Positions 8,621 to 15,907 are shown, counted from the stretch's first letter. The stretch: DNA of 40,211 nt from an uncultured Thiothrix sp. (GCF_937873765.1 NZ_CALMZC010000032.1:1-40211); one strand, 5' to 3'. Notes: a model not told the origin generated them from the sequence alone. Made by a program: numbers and translations.

Positions 8621-10258
8621 ATGAATGAAAACCTGATCCTTAAAATCGAGATTGTAAGTAATGCGCTTGATGAATTTGGCAAGCCTAAAATTTCGATAGG
8701 TACAGGCTATCCTGTACGGGATGGTCTGATTCTGACTGCACGTCATGTGCTGTATTGTGAAAAAATGAATGCAGCCAGTGAGCGAGTCTTAAGCTGGGAA
8801 CGGTCAGATGAAGATCAGCCTTATTATGTGACTAAGATTCAGCAGTCGGCGATTGTGTTTGAGTCTGTGGCGTTTGATATTGCTTTAGTAGCTTGTGATA
8901 CTGAGCCGCTAGGTAAAATTCCTGCTGTCCTAGAGGAGACGTTTCCAAGCAGTGATATACGCTGGAAAAGCTTTGGTTATCCACGTGCAGGCAAAGAAGT
9001 TGGGATTCGGATTAAAACACCCGCTAAGGGTACATTTTTTGCGCCAAAGCGTGATTATTATGTGCAGCAATTGACCTCTGAGGGTAATACCTCCGAATCA
9101 GCTTTGTGGAAGGGCATGTCAGGAGCACCTGTTTTTCGTTCTGATACCAATAAACTAGTTGGAGTGTTGATTCGCACACCTCCAAAGTATCAAAACACGG
9201 CGCAGAACTTTGACGATGTATTTGAAGATAGGCTCATTGCTGTTTCTATCCCCTATTTGTTGCTAGCAGGAAAATGCGAAGGTTTTAGGCAGCTTGCTCT
9301 AAAAACTGAAGTTGCTACTCAATTATTACCAAAACCCAAGTTACAAGATGAGTTCCGTCAATATTTGCTAGATAAGCTCAGTAAGGAGTTAATGTCATTA
9401 GGTTCGAGTACTTTGTTACAGGAGCAATTGGCGGCTGAGTTGGATGTTGACCTAGCAGATGTGGGTCTAATATCGAAGGCTGCCACTACTGCTTTGGCTG
9501 ATGCGCTAGTGGAGCTGGCTATTGAGGAGGCGATTAGTTGTATTGCGGCTGCGACAGCGGATTGTATTGTGGAGGGTGGCCTGCGTTTTTCCAGTCAAAC
9601 TAAACTGGATACCCTTGCTGCTATCAAGCGGACTGCTCAAGCTTTGGTCGGTTGGTTGGTGATTGCCAGCATGGATGAAAACTATTTGTGGGAAGTATTG
9701 CCCGACTGTCGTGGACACACTAGTTTGTTTTTTCATTTGAAGAGTGTTCAATCAAAAACAGGGATTGAAATTGTGTTGGCTCGCCGTTTTCAGCGTAAAG
9801 CCGATTTTGTGCATGAGACGGGTTCTGATCAGCCCAGTCGTTATCTCATTCGTGTACCGCCCAGCTTTTTTAAATGGGATGGTGAAACCAGTGTCTGCAA
9901 AGCGTTTGTAGAGATTTGGAATCAGGTTTTTCCAGAAATCAGAGAGCAAAAACCAAAAGACTACAAATTTAACCACCACGATATCCAACGTTTAAATGCC
10001 GAGCTGCGGGCTAAACGTAATCATCCCCGTAGTCCAAAACACTATTACATCGCTTTTACGGGTAGTGATTATCTTGCACCTGAGTGTGTTGGGTTTGTTG
10101 AAGGTATTTATCGTGACCTATTAAGTCAGTTGGGTGAAATGACTGTGATTGAATATGGCACAGAGTTAGAGCAAGACAGTCGTTGGTTACTTGTACCAGA
10201 AGCGGATATACAGGCAGCAATTAATGGCTTCTATAATGAAATCAATGGTCTAAACTAG
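8621..10258 (+). CDS. Trypsin-like serine protease with uncharacterised C-terminal half (conflict-system effector)
   Basis: The first 215 or so residues are a trypsin-fold protease with an intact triad: His42 in TARHVLY, Asp86 in AFDIALV and Ser167 in GMSGAPVF. A helical linker rich in Leu, Ala and Glu (about 235-320) follows. Then comes an alpha/beta region (about 335-545) with several tryptophans and a KHYYIAFTGSDY strand that I do not recognise. By position it fits the VMAP-type component of MoxR-vWA conflict systems, but that assignment rests on context. I chose the ATG at 8621 (AGCAGG nine bases upstream, 545 residues) over a TTG at 8600 that would overlap the preceding gene. The MoxR gene follows after 11 bases. 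The inferred role is a protease released on sensing an invader. Confidence 0.8.
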   Translation: MNENLILKIEIVSNALDEFGKPKISIGTGYPVRDGLILTARHVLYCEKMNAASERVLSWERSDEDQPYYVTKIQQSAIVFESVAFDIALVACDTEPLGKIPAVLEETFPSSDIRWKSFGYPRAGKEVGIRIKTPAKGTFFAPKRDYYVQQLTSEGNTSESALWKGMSGAPVFRSDTNKLVGVLIRTPPKYQNTAQNFDDVFEDRLIAVSIPYLLLAGKCEGFRQLALKTEVATQLLPKPKLQDEFRQYLLDKLSKELMSLGSSTLLQEQLAAELDVDLADVGLISKAATTALADALVELAIEEAISCIAAATADCIVEGGLRFSSQTKLDTLAAIKRTAQALVGWLVIASMDENYLWEVLPDCRGHTSLFFHLKSVQSKTGIEIVLARRFQRKADFVHETGSDQPSRYLIRVPPSFFKWDGETSVCKAFVEIWNQVFPEIREQKPKDYKFNHHDIQRLNAELRAKRNHPRSPKHYYIAFTGSDYLAPECVGFVEGIYRDLLSQLGEMTVIEYGTELEQDSRWLLVPEADIQAAINGFYNEINGLN

Positions 10259-10269
10259 GAGCATGAAAC

Positions 10270-11019
10270 ATGATCATTCCAGATATTAAGGTTAAGCATA
10301 TTTATCGCTTGCCTGCCTATGGTACATGGAAGGAAACGGTGCATGTTTTTGATGCACGTACGGTATTAGCTTTGCAGGCCGCTTGGTTGGCGGAGCGTCC
10401 GTTGTTGGTGCGGGGTGATCCGGGTACAGGCAAAAGCCAGTTGGCGCGGGCGGCGGCTGTTGCATTCGGTTGGGAGTTGGTCTCTGAAGTGGTGAGTGCC
10501 CACACAGAGATTCAAGACTTGTGGTATCGCTTTGATGCAGTCAGCCGCTTGGGGCAAGCCCAACTCTTGAGTGTGTTGGCAGATAAAGCCGATGCTAAGT
10601 TATTGCAAACGGCACTCGACCCGAAAAAATTCCTCAGTCCGGGGGGCTTGTGGTGGGCTTATGCTTGGCAGACGGCAGAACGCTATTATCAAGCAAGTGA
10701 ATGCAAGTCTTATCATCCTAATCCCCAGCATGCGCTAAATTTGCCAGATAGTCCTGTGGAGCCACCTAAAGGAGTGGTGTTGCTGATTGATGAAATTGAC
10801 AAAGCAGATGCCGATTTGTCGAATAGCTTGCTGGAAACCTTGGACAATGCACGTTTCCGTATTCCTTGGGTGAATGAAAGCATTGGCTACCATGCAGATG
10901 ACCCTCAGGCGCTGCGCCCGTTAGTGGTGATCACTACTAATGAAGACCGCCAATTGCCTGCCGCTTTTGTGCGCCGTTGTTTGGTATTGCATTTGGAGCT
11001 GCTAGAAACAGAGGATTAA
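10270..11019 (+). CDS. MoxR-family AAA+ ATPase, N-terminal part (gene interrupted by in-frame TAA)
   Basis: These 249 residues hold the ATPase core of a MoxR-type AAA+ protein: Walker A GDPGTGKS (49-56), Walker B LLIDEIDKAD (171-180), sensor-1 ITTNED and the arginine-bearing AAFVRRC. MoxR proteins act as chaperone-like ATPases on vWA-domain partners, and here a vWA gene lies directly downstream. The frame stops at TAA 11017-11019, inside what should be the link to the C-terminal lid. The same frame then continues without a gap for 102 more codons that look like that lid. A single C-to-T change from CAA would explain it. The core alone lacks the lid, so activity is doubtful unless the stop is read through or the lid is made separately. 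Confidence 0.85.
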   Translation: MIIPDIKVKHIYRLPAYGTWKETVHVFDARTVLALQAAWLAERPLLVRGDPGTGKSQLARAAAVAFGWELVSEVVSAHTEIQDLWYRFDAVSRLGQAQLLSVLADKADAKLLQTALDPKKFLSPGGLWWAYAWQTAERYYQASECKSYHPNPQHALNLPDSPVEPPKGVVLLIDEIDKADADLSNSLLETLDNARFRIPWVNESIGYHADDPQALRPLVVITTNEDRQLPAAFVRRCLVLHLELLETED

Positions 11020-11328
11020 TTGGTGGCTTATCTGGTGCAGCGGGGTGAGGAGCATTTCCGTAAGGAGGATGGAAGCTGTCTTTTTGAGCCAGCCATCTTG
11101 GAGCAAGCAGCATGTCAACTGTACGCTGAGCGCGGTCAAGCGAGCGCTCTGGGTATGAAGCCACCTGGGCAGGCTGAATATCTGGATCTATTGCGGGTCT
11201 TGGCACGGATGAATTTATCCACGGCAGAACAGTTACAGCGTTTGGTGGATATTCAGGATTTTGCCCTGAAAAAACACCCCGGCATGAAACAGCGCCAAAC
11301 CCTAAGCGGGGAGGTTGGGGAGCCGTGA
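11020..11328 (+). CDS. MoxR ATPase C-terminal lid fragment (continuation after in-frame stop)
   Basis: This is the direct in-frame continuation of the MoxR ATPase after the TAA at 11017-11019. It reads LVAYLVQRGEEHFRKEDG, then helices rich in Leu and Ala up to a stop that overlaps the next gene by four bases (GTGA). Joined, the two parts give 352 residues, a normal size for these MoxR proteins. Start codons TTG (11020) and GTG (11023) come immediately after the stop, so translational restart could yield a separate lid polypeptide. On its own it contains no ATP-binding motif and would not be recognised as an independent gene. Confidence 0.65.
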   Translation: MVAYLVQRGEEHFRKEDGSCLFEPAILEQAACQLYAERGQASALGMKPPGQAEYLDLLRVLARMNLSTAEQLQRLVDIQDFALKKHPGMKQRQTLSGEVGEP

Positions 11329-13331
11329 ATAGCAGCGTGAGTCGGGCGGACTTGCTCCTTTATCTAAGTGAGCATTCACTGCTTGAGTTAGCTGAAGTCT
11401 TGGATTGTTTTGGTTATAAGCGAACTCAAACGCTGCGAGAGGTAGCATCTGCCCCCAGCTTACCTTTGCTTAGTTCACCACCTACTAGAGCCGTCACCGT
11501 TGAACCCGTGCTTGATACACCAGCGCCTTTACCTTCTACGGTGTTTTATCAACGTACTGCCTGTGAGCCTAGCGATTGGTTACCAGTTGACGAGGCAGAT
11601 GGGCGTGTAGCGATGCCAGCGTGGGTGGCTGCGCTGGAAGGGCAAGCTTTAGATTTAGCTGCGCCCAAACGCTTAGCGGTTGATCTACCCCCCTTTGGGC
11701 CTTTAGTGTCATGGGTCAGATTATTGCCGCTCTTACGCTCTAGTTTGAGTGAGCAGCAAGCGCTAGCACGTCCAGATATGAATAAACTGGTTAAACGCTT
11801 AGCCAAAGGTGAACAGATTAGGGTTTTACCTAAGCGCCAGCGCCAGATTTGGGCAAGCCAAGCGGTGGTATTATTCGATAGTAGTCTCAGTTTAAAAGGT
11901 TTGACCGCCGATTATGCTTATCTGCAGCAAGCGCTAAGTGTGGAACGGGGACGGATAGGTTTGGTGTTTGCTACCTTAGTCGATTTGGCAACTCGCCGCG
12001 TGCTAGTGGAGGGTAAAGAGCAAACTTTATGGCTGAGTTCCGCACAGCCCGTATTGATTCTCAGTGATTTAGGTGTCTACGAGTCGAGTGGGCAACGCAG
12101 TCGTGATTGGCTGAATTTCGGGCGTTGGTTACAGCAGCAGGCTAGTCGTCCTTATGTCTTATTGCCCGCCCCGTCGCGCTATCTCAGTGATGAATTGAGC
12201 CGCTGTTTTCAAGTGATCTCATGGGATCGCTTTAGTACTTTGCAAGTGCTTAGTGCCACCGGTTTACACAGGGCGCAAATTGATGAGGCAAAACAAGCGG
12301 ATGCCGCAGGGGTGGAGTCCTTTTTGGAGTTGCTATCCGTAGCGGTGGAGATTGAGCCGCGTTTTATGCGGGCGCTACGTTATCAATTACCGCACCCACA
12401 ACCATTGGGAGTCGCTGCTGAATTATTGGCATGGAATTATCCAGAAGTAGAGCGCCTAACGACCCATATTGAGTTTAAACCCGAATACAGTGCGCATTGT
12501 CGGGCAGCCTTACAAGAGCACTTACAACAACAGCCCGAATTGGCGAAAGTTTTTTATCAACTGGTGACTTGCCAACTGGCTAATCAGTTCTTATTGGATT
12601 ATTCCACGGCGGTGTCTTTGTGTGCAGTGGGAGCAGAGCCACAGGATGCACAGGTGATAGCAGCGGAGCGTTATCTCCAGCAATTTATCCTAGCCGTTCA
12701 TACGGAAAGTGAGCAGCGTGGTTTGGCCTATCAGGGGCAATATCTGTTGGCACAACAACCCGATATGCTCAAAGGTGAGAGGGCTTATTATTCCTCACTG
12801 TGGGCTATCCTCAGTCGCTGCCAAGCAAGCACCGCTTCGCGCCCTGCATGGTTAAATCATCAAGCCGCCAATGCTTTTTTGGCAAGTACCGGAGGGATGC
12901 AAACTTATCGCTTGGTACAGGTCGGGGAGTGGTTTTATCTAGGCACAGACGCTGCCTTGCAAGCTTTGCAGCCAACCGGATTCAAGCTGGCCTTCTATCC
13001 TTTGGCTAGTATTCGTACTACCCAGCAGCCCGTGATTGAACAACGTGCTGAGGTTTTGCTGGATCATTACCTCTCGGTGAGTGACTGTTTACAGTTTTCA
13101 CCGAGTGCTGAGCCGTGGCAACTGCATATCGGCGGGGAGTGTTGGACACTGGCTGGGTTAGTGCGTCCGGCATGGGCAGGCTCAGTCACTTGTGCCGCCG
13201 CTGGTTTGCAATTCGCCATTGAACCAATGGGTGCGGATGAGTTTGGGGTTTATTTTGATTTAGTATTCCAAAACATCCCCCAACGCTTTCGCTATATTCC
13301 CCCGCAAACTTTCTTGATGGGGGCGCTATGA
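11325..13331 (+). CDS. vWA-domain protein with C-terminal FGE-sulfatase domain, main part (frameshifted)
   Basis: Up to its premature TGA this frame encodes 668 residues. A short helical N-terminus (about 1-45) precedes a Pro-rich linker. The vWA-like domain starts around residue 178 and has a canonical MIDAS motif, Asp185-x-Ser187-x-Ser189, which binds a metal ion and ligand. Helical segments follow (about 300-500). From about 630 the sequence enters an FGE-sulfatase domain (RFRYIPPQTFLMG) and ends two residues later. The rest of the domain continues in another frame at 13327-14040. Removing one G from the G5 run near 13318-13322 restores one protein of 904 residues. The GTG start overlaps the MoxR stop by four bases. 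In MoxR-vWA conflict systems this protein is the ATPase partner carrying the sensor. Confidence 0.8.
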   Translation: MNSSVSRADLLLYLSEHSLLELAEVLDCFGYKRTQTLREVASAPSLPLLSSPPTRAVTVEPVLDTPAPLPSTVFYQRTACEPSDWLPVDEADGRVAMPAWVAALEGQALDLAAPKRLAVDLPPFGPLVSWVRLLPLLRSSLSEQQALARPDMNKLVKRLAKGEQIRVLPKRQRQIWASQAVVLFDSSLSLKGLTADYAYLQQALSVERGRIGLVFATLVDLATRRVLVEGKEQTLWLSSAQPVLILSDLGVYESSGQRSRDWLNFGRWLQQQASRPYVLLPAPSRYLSDELSRCFQVISWDRFSTLQVLSATGLHRAQIDEAKQADAAGVESFLELLSVAVEIEPRFMRALRYQLPHPQPLGVAAELLAWNYPEVERLTTHIEFKPEYSAHCRAALQEHLQQQPELAKVFYQLVTCQLANQFLLDYSTAVSLCAVGAEPQDAQVIAAERYLQQFILAVHTESEQRGLAYQGQYLLAQQPDMLKGERAYYSSLWAILSRCQASTASRPAWLNHQAANAFLASTGGMQTYRLVQVGEWFYLGTDAALQALQPTGFKLAFYPLASIRTTQQPVIEQRAEVLLDHYLSVSDCLQFSPSAEPWQLHIGGECWTLAGLVRPAWAGSVTCAAAGLQFAIEPMGADEFGVYFDLVFQNIPQRFRYIPPQTFLMGAL

Positions 13332-14040
13332 GGATGAAACCCAGCACCCTGTCACCCTCACCCAAGGCTATTGGCTGACTGATACGACCGTGACTCAAGC
13401 CCTCTGGCAAGCGGTGATGGGCAATAACCCGAGCTATTTTAAGGGCGAGCAGCGCCTTGTCGACAGTGTGAGTTGGGAGGATGCACAAGCCTTTTTGCAA
13501 AAATTAAGCCAAGCTTATCCGCAGTTAGCGCTACGTCTCCCGACCGAAGCCGAATGGGAGTGTGCCTGCCGTGCGGGAACAAACACCGCCTTTGCTTTCG
13601 GTAGCAAGGCTGAGCTGAATTTGGGGCGAGTGAATTATTCAGGTGAATGGAATAACCATAATTTAAAGGGAGCAACTCAGCCCGTTAAAACTTATCCGCC
13701 GAATACTTGGGGCTTGTATGAGATGCATGGTAATGTCTGGGAATGGTGTGAAGATTGGTATGCTAGTGACTACGGAGCAGAGCCACAGACAGACCCGCGC
13801 GGGGCTGGCTCGGGTGAGCAACGCGTGGTTCGTGGCGGCTCGTGGTTCAGCGGCGGTAGGTACTGCCGTTCTGCCGACCGCGATAGGCACGCGCCTGACA
13901 ACTGGTACAGCTACCTTGGTTTCCGGTTTGCCCTAGGTCATCTGAGCTCAGGTATAGGTCAGGAGCAGGCTGGCAGCCTGAGCGGGCAGGCGCGTCACGG
14001 AGTAGCGCCAGCACGAGCAGGTGGACAGACTGCGGGGTGA
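13327..14040 (+). pseudogene. FGE-sulfatase/C-type-lectin-like domain, out-of-frame continuation of the vWA protein
   Basis: These 237 codons complete the FGE-sulfatase domain begun in the previous frame: RYEDETQHPVTLTQGYW, then the conserved NPSYF, LPTEAEWECACRAGT and WGLYEMHGNVWEWC motifs, and the terminal GGSWxxxGRxCRSAxRxR...LGFRFAL segment. Compared with the related gene at 15013-15903, about six residues are missing at the junction and the frame is shifted by one base. A GTG at 13390 could start this piece alone but has no convincing ribosome-binding site. The two cysteines used by true formylglycine-generating enzymes in the GGS segment are absent, so a ligand-binding role is more likely than catalysis. 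The C-terminus holds a DGR-like variable segment and an unusual Gly/Ala-rich tail. Confidence 0.75.
13831..13947 (+). other. DGR-type variable region, copy 1
   Basis: These 39 codons of the FGE domain align without gaps to 15700-15816. Twenty-six codons are identical at all three bases. Thirteen differ, 12 of them changing the amino acid, with 16 of 19 base differences at first or second codon positions. The variable sites fall where known FGE-type DGR templates carry AAC or AAT codons. The segment lies at the end of the ligand-binding fold, as in known DGR variable proteins. No template repeat or reverse transcriptase is seen in the window. Confidence 0.7.
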
Positions 14041-14044
14041 GTTA
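13970..14044 (+). repeat. 75-bp near-identical 3' tail repeat, copy 1
   Basis: This block matches 15833-15907 with a single mismatch (T14031 against G15894). It encodes the tail GSLSGQARHGVAPARAGG and ends a few bases past the stop. Within it GCAGGCGC (13986-13993) and GCGCCAGC (14005-14012) can form a stem with one mismatch. Confidence 0.8.
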
Positions 14045-14095
14045 TAGAACGATTCGTTCAAGCTGCACGCGCTTGGTTTACGTCGAACTCAAGCC

Positions 14096-14410
14096 TTAGT
14101 TAGGCTCGCCTAAATCCATTGCCATTTCAGGATGCTTGCTTAGCAAACGAAGCAGGCATAATACAGCCCCTGCGGGTTTAAAGCGGCCTTGCTCCCAATC
14201 ACGCAGGGTCGCTAAGGGTGTATCAATCAAACCAGCAAAGCGAGCTTGAGAGACCTTGAGCGTTTGGCGTACTTCAGTAATAAGTAGTTGTTCTGGCGTG
14301 TAAGTACGCCCTGCTAATCCCGCTTCCATTTCAGCGAGGCTGGTTTTTAAGTCGGGAATAGCCTCGCCTGCATCGGCTTCGATAGCGGCGGTTATTTTTT
14401 CGATGTTCAT
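14096..14410 (-). CDS. HigA/NadS-like helix-turn-helix antitoxin
   Basis: This 104-residue protein is a Xre-type DNA-binding antitoxin. The helix-turn-helix lies near the centre, in the stretch that includes VSQARFAGLIDTPLATLRDW, and is followed by the family's LLRLLSKHPEMAMD helix. In such pairs the antitoxin both neutralises the RelE-like toxin and represses the operon. I chose the ATG at 14410 because AGAGG lies seven bases upstream and family proteins start near here; upstream ATGs at 14434 and 14476 are possible. The toxin gene precedes it in the HigB-HigA order. The pair sits on the minus strand between the two FGE-domain genes. Confidence 0.85.
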   Translation of the reverse strand: MNIEKITAAIEADAGEAIPDLKTSLAEMEAGLAGRTYTPEQLLITEVRQTLKVSQARFAGLIDTPLATLRDWEQGRFKPAGAVLCLLRLLSKHPEMAMDLGEPN

Positions 14411-14708
14411 CAGGTCGCCTCTTTTTGATTTCATGGGGTGGCATGTTGGCTTGGTCAGCTTTGCGGTAAAGCGCAATTAGGTAAATGTAACCAGCTTCCG
14501 TTTTGTTGAAGTAGATGATACGAACGCCACCACTTTTCCCAGTGCCTTTTAAGTGCCAACGAACTTTTCTAGCACCATCGGCATTGGGAATAACATCGCC
14601 TGCTTCAGGATTGACCGCGAGCCATTGAATGAATGCTAGGCGCTCATCTTCTGACCATATCGCGTCAGCTTGTTTTTGAAAGGTCGGTGTTTCGATGATG
14701 GTATACAT
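14331..14708 (-). CDS. RelE/HigB-like toxin (type II toxin-antitoxin)
   Basis: This 125-residue frame encodes a RelE/ParE-superfamily toxin of the HigB type, an mRNA interferase acting at the ribosome. MYTIIETPTFQKQAD, the WHLKGTGKSGGVRIIYF core and YLIALYRKADQANM are characteristic. The last 30 or so residues are a basic run that overlaps the antitoxin by 80 bases and looks like out-of-frame antitoxin sequence. If the A5 run (minus strand, 14422-14426) had one more A, the toxin would end EIKKEAT with its TGA overlapping the antitoxin ATG as TGATG, the usual coupled arrangement. The present extended end may therefore be a mutation or a sequencing error. Confidence 0.8.
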   Translation of the reverse strand: MYTIIETPTFQKQADAIWSEDERLAFIQWLAVNPEAGDVIPNADGARKVRWHLKGTGKSGGVRIIYFNKTEAGYIYLIALYRKADQANMPPHEIKKRRPDEHRKNNRRYRSRCRRGYSRLKNQPR

Positions 14709-14721
14709 TGTGTAATGTTAC

Positions 14722-14736
14722 TACGGGAATCCCGTA
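14722..14736. promoter_or_regulatory. Palindromic operator of the toxin-antitoxin pair
   Basis: The 15-base perfect palindrome TACGGGAATCCCGTA lies 13 bases upstream of the toxin start. Autorepressing HigA-type antitoxins bind such sites. A TTATAC element beside it on the minus strand could be the -10 box. Confidence 0.65.
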
Positions 14737-14769
14737 TAATCAATGGATGTGCCAATCCATTCAAACCCT

Positions 14770-14803
14770 AAAGCCCTGTCAGGCTGCAATCTGGCGGGGC
14801 TTT
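14770..14803. terminator. Strong GC-rich hairpin in the 14.7-15.0 kb intergenic region
   Basis: Thirteen consecutive base pairs with two G-U pairs (AAAGCCCTGTCAG and CTGGCGGGGCTTT, 8-base loop) make this the strongest hairpin in the gap between the toxin promoter and the second FGE gene. Short T runs flank it, so it may be a terminator, but no gene obviously ends here on either strand. No other gene was recognised between 14737 and 15012. Confidence 0.4.
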
Positions 14804-15012
14804 GACCACACCGATAGTTTGCTGTGGCGGCGTAAAAATTTGCAGCGTCATCCGCCTCTGGAGGTGTAAAATAAATGACCAGATCGTTATCCTGTCTTGT
14901 GCTGACACAGGCAAAAAGCAAGGTCTCTGGTATGCTAGTAGATACCGTGGATACTCAATCGAAAGCTTACCAGATGACCGCCCTTTAATTTCTTTTGATA
15001 GACCATTGTCCT

Positions 15013-15903
15013 ATGACCCTTCGCCACCCCCTCTCTCCCCCTGAATTTCCTGCCCCGTGGGCTTGCGATTGGGGCGAAGATCGTTATGGGTTATGGATGG
15101 CCTTCAATTATCAAGGCATTCGTCAAGCTTTTCGTTGGATAGCGGCGGGTCGCTTTTTAATGGGATCACCTCCCGATGAAAAGGAGCGCGATGAAGACGA
15201 AACCCAACACCCAGTCACGCTGACCCAAGGCTATTGGCTAGCGGATACCGCCTGTACTCAAGCCTTGTGGCAAGCGATGATGGACGATAATCCGAGTTAT
15301 TTTAAGGGAGCTGAGTTGCCATTAGAGAACGTCAGTTGGGTGGACACCCAAGTATTTCTTGAGCGCTTCAATACCTTCCATTCATCTTTACAAATGCGCC
15401 TCCCGACCGAAGCGGAATGGGAGTGTGCTTGCCGAGCGGGCACAACGACCCCGTTTTCATTTGGGGCGAATATAACCCCCGACCAAGTAAATTATAATGG
15501 CCGTTATCCCTATCAGGATGGGAAACAAGGGCTATACCGAGGGGCAACAGTCGCTGTCAAAAGCTTGCCCCCAAATGCCTGGGGCTTGTATGAAATGCAT
15601 GGCAATGTTTGGGAATGGTGCAGCGACTGGTATAGCGCCTACGGCGTAGACGCGCAGACAGACCCGGCAGGGGCTGGCTTGGGGAAGTTTCGCGTGCTTC
15701 GTGGCGGCTCGTGGTTCTTTATCGGTAGGCTCTGCCGTTCTGCCCACCGTAATAGGCACACGCCTGTCAGCAGGGATTACTACCTTGGTATCCGGTTTGC
15801 CCTAGGTCATCTGAGCTACGGTCAGGAGCCATCTGGCAGCCTGAGCGGGCAGGCGCGTCACGGAGTAGCGCCAGCACGAGCAGGTGGACAGACGGCGGGG
15901 TGA
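15013..15903 (+). CDS. FGE-sulfatase/C-type-lectin-like domain protein, stand-alone
   Basis: This 296-residue protein is a complete FGE-sulfatase (SUMF1-like) domain: RFLMGSPPDE, DETQHPVTLTQGYWLAD, NPSYF, LPTEAEWECACRAGT, YEMHGNVWEWC and a terminal GGSW...CRSA...LGIRFAL segment. It is the intact relative of the domain at the end of the vWA protein. The catalytic cysteines of formylglycine-generating enzyme are not present in the GGS segment, which suggests a binding protein. The last part is a DGR-like variable region followed by the same Gly/Ala-rich tail as the other copy. I chose ATG 15013 over TTG 14995; neither has a good ribosome-binding site. It lies downstream of the inserted toxin-antitoxin pair and has no vWA or effector domain of its own. 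Confidence 0.85.
   Translation: MTLRHPLSPPEFPAPWACDWGEDRYGLWMAFNYQGIRQAFRWIAAGRFLMGSPPDEKERDEDETQHPVTLTQGYWLADTACTQALWQAMMDDNPSYFKGAELPLENVSWVDTQVFLERFNTFHSSLQMRLPTEAEWECACRAGTTTPFSFGANITPDQVNYNGRYPYQDGKQGLYRGATVAVKSLPPNAWGLYEMHGNVWEWCSDWYSAYGVDAQTDPAGAGLGKFRVLRGGSWFFIGRLCRSAHRNRHTPVSRDYYLGIRFALGHLSYGQEPSGSLSGQARHGVAPARAGGQTAG
15700..15816 (+). other. DGR-type variable region, copy 2
   Basis: This is the gap-free counterpart of 13831-13947. Differences concentrate at codons 7, 8, 11, 16, 18, 21, 23-27 and 31 of the segment, while framework codons such as those for GGSW, CRSA and FALGHLS are the same to the base. See the other copy for counts. Confidence 0.7.
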
Positions 15904-15907
15904 GTTA
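15833..15907 (+). repeat. 75-bp near-identical 3' tail repeat, copy 2
   Basis: This block matches 13970-14044 with one mismatch. It covers the coding tail of the FGE gene, the stop codon and four bases beyond, after which the two loci diverge completely. Confidence 0.8.

Noticed and set aside
13390..14040. Independent FGE gene starting at GTG 13390
   Set aside because: The in-frame sequence upstream of this codon (from 13327) is homologous to the related FGE domain, so this is the tail of a frameshifted gene rather than a gene with its own start.
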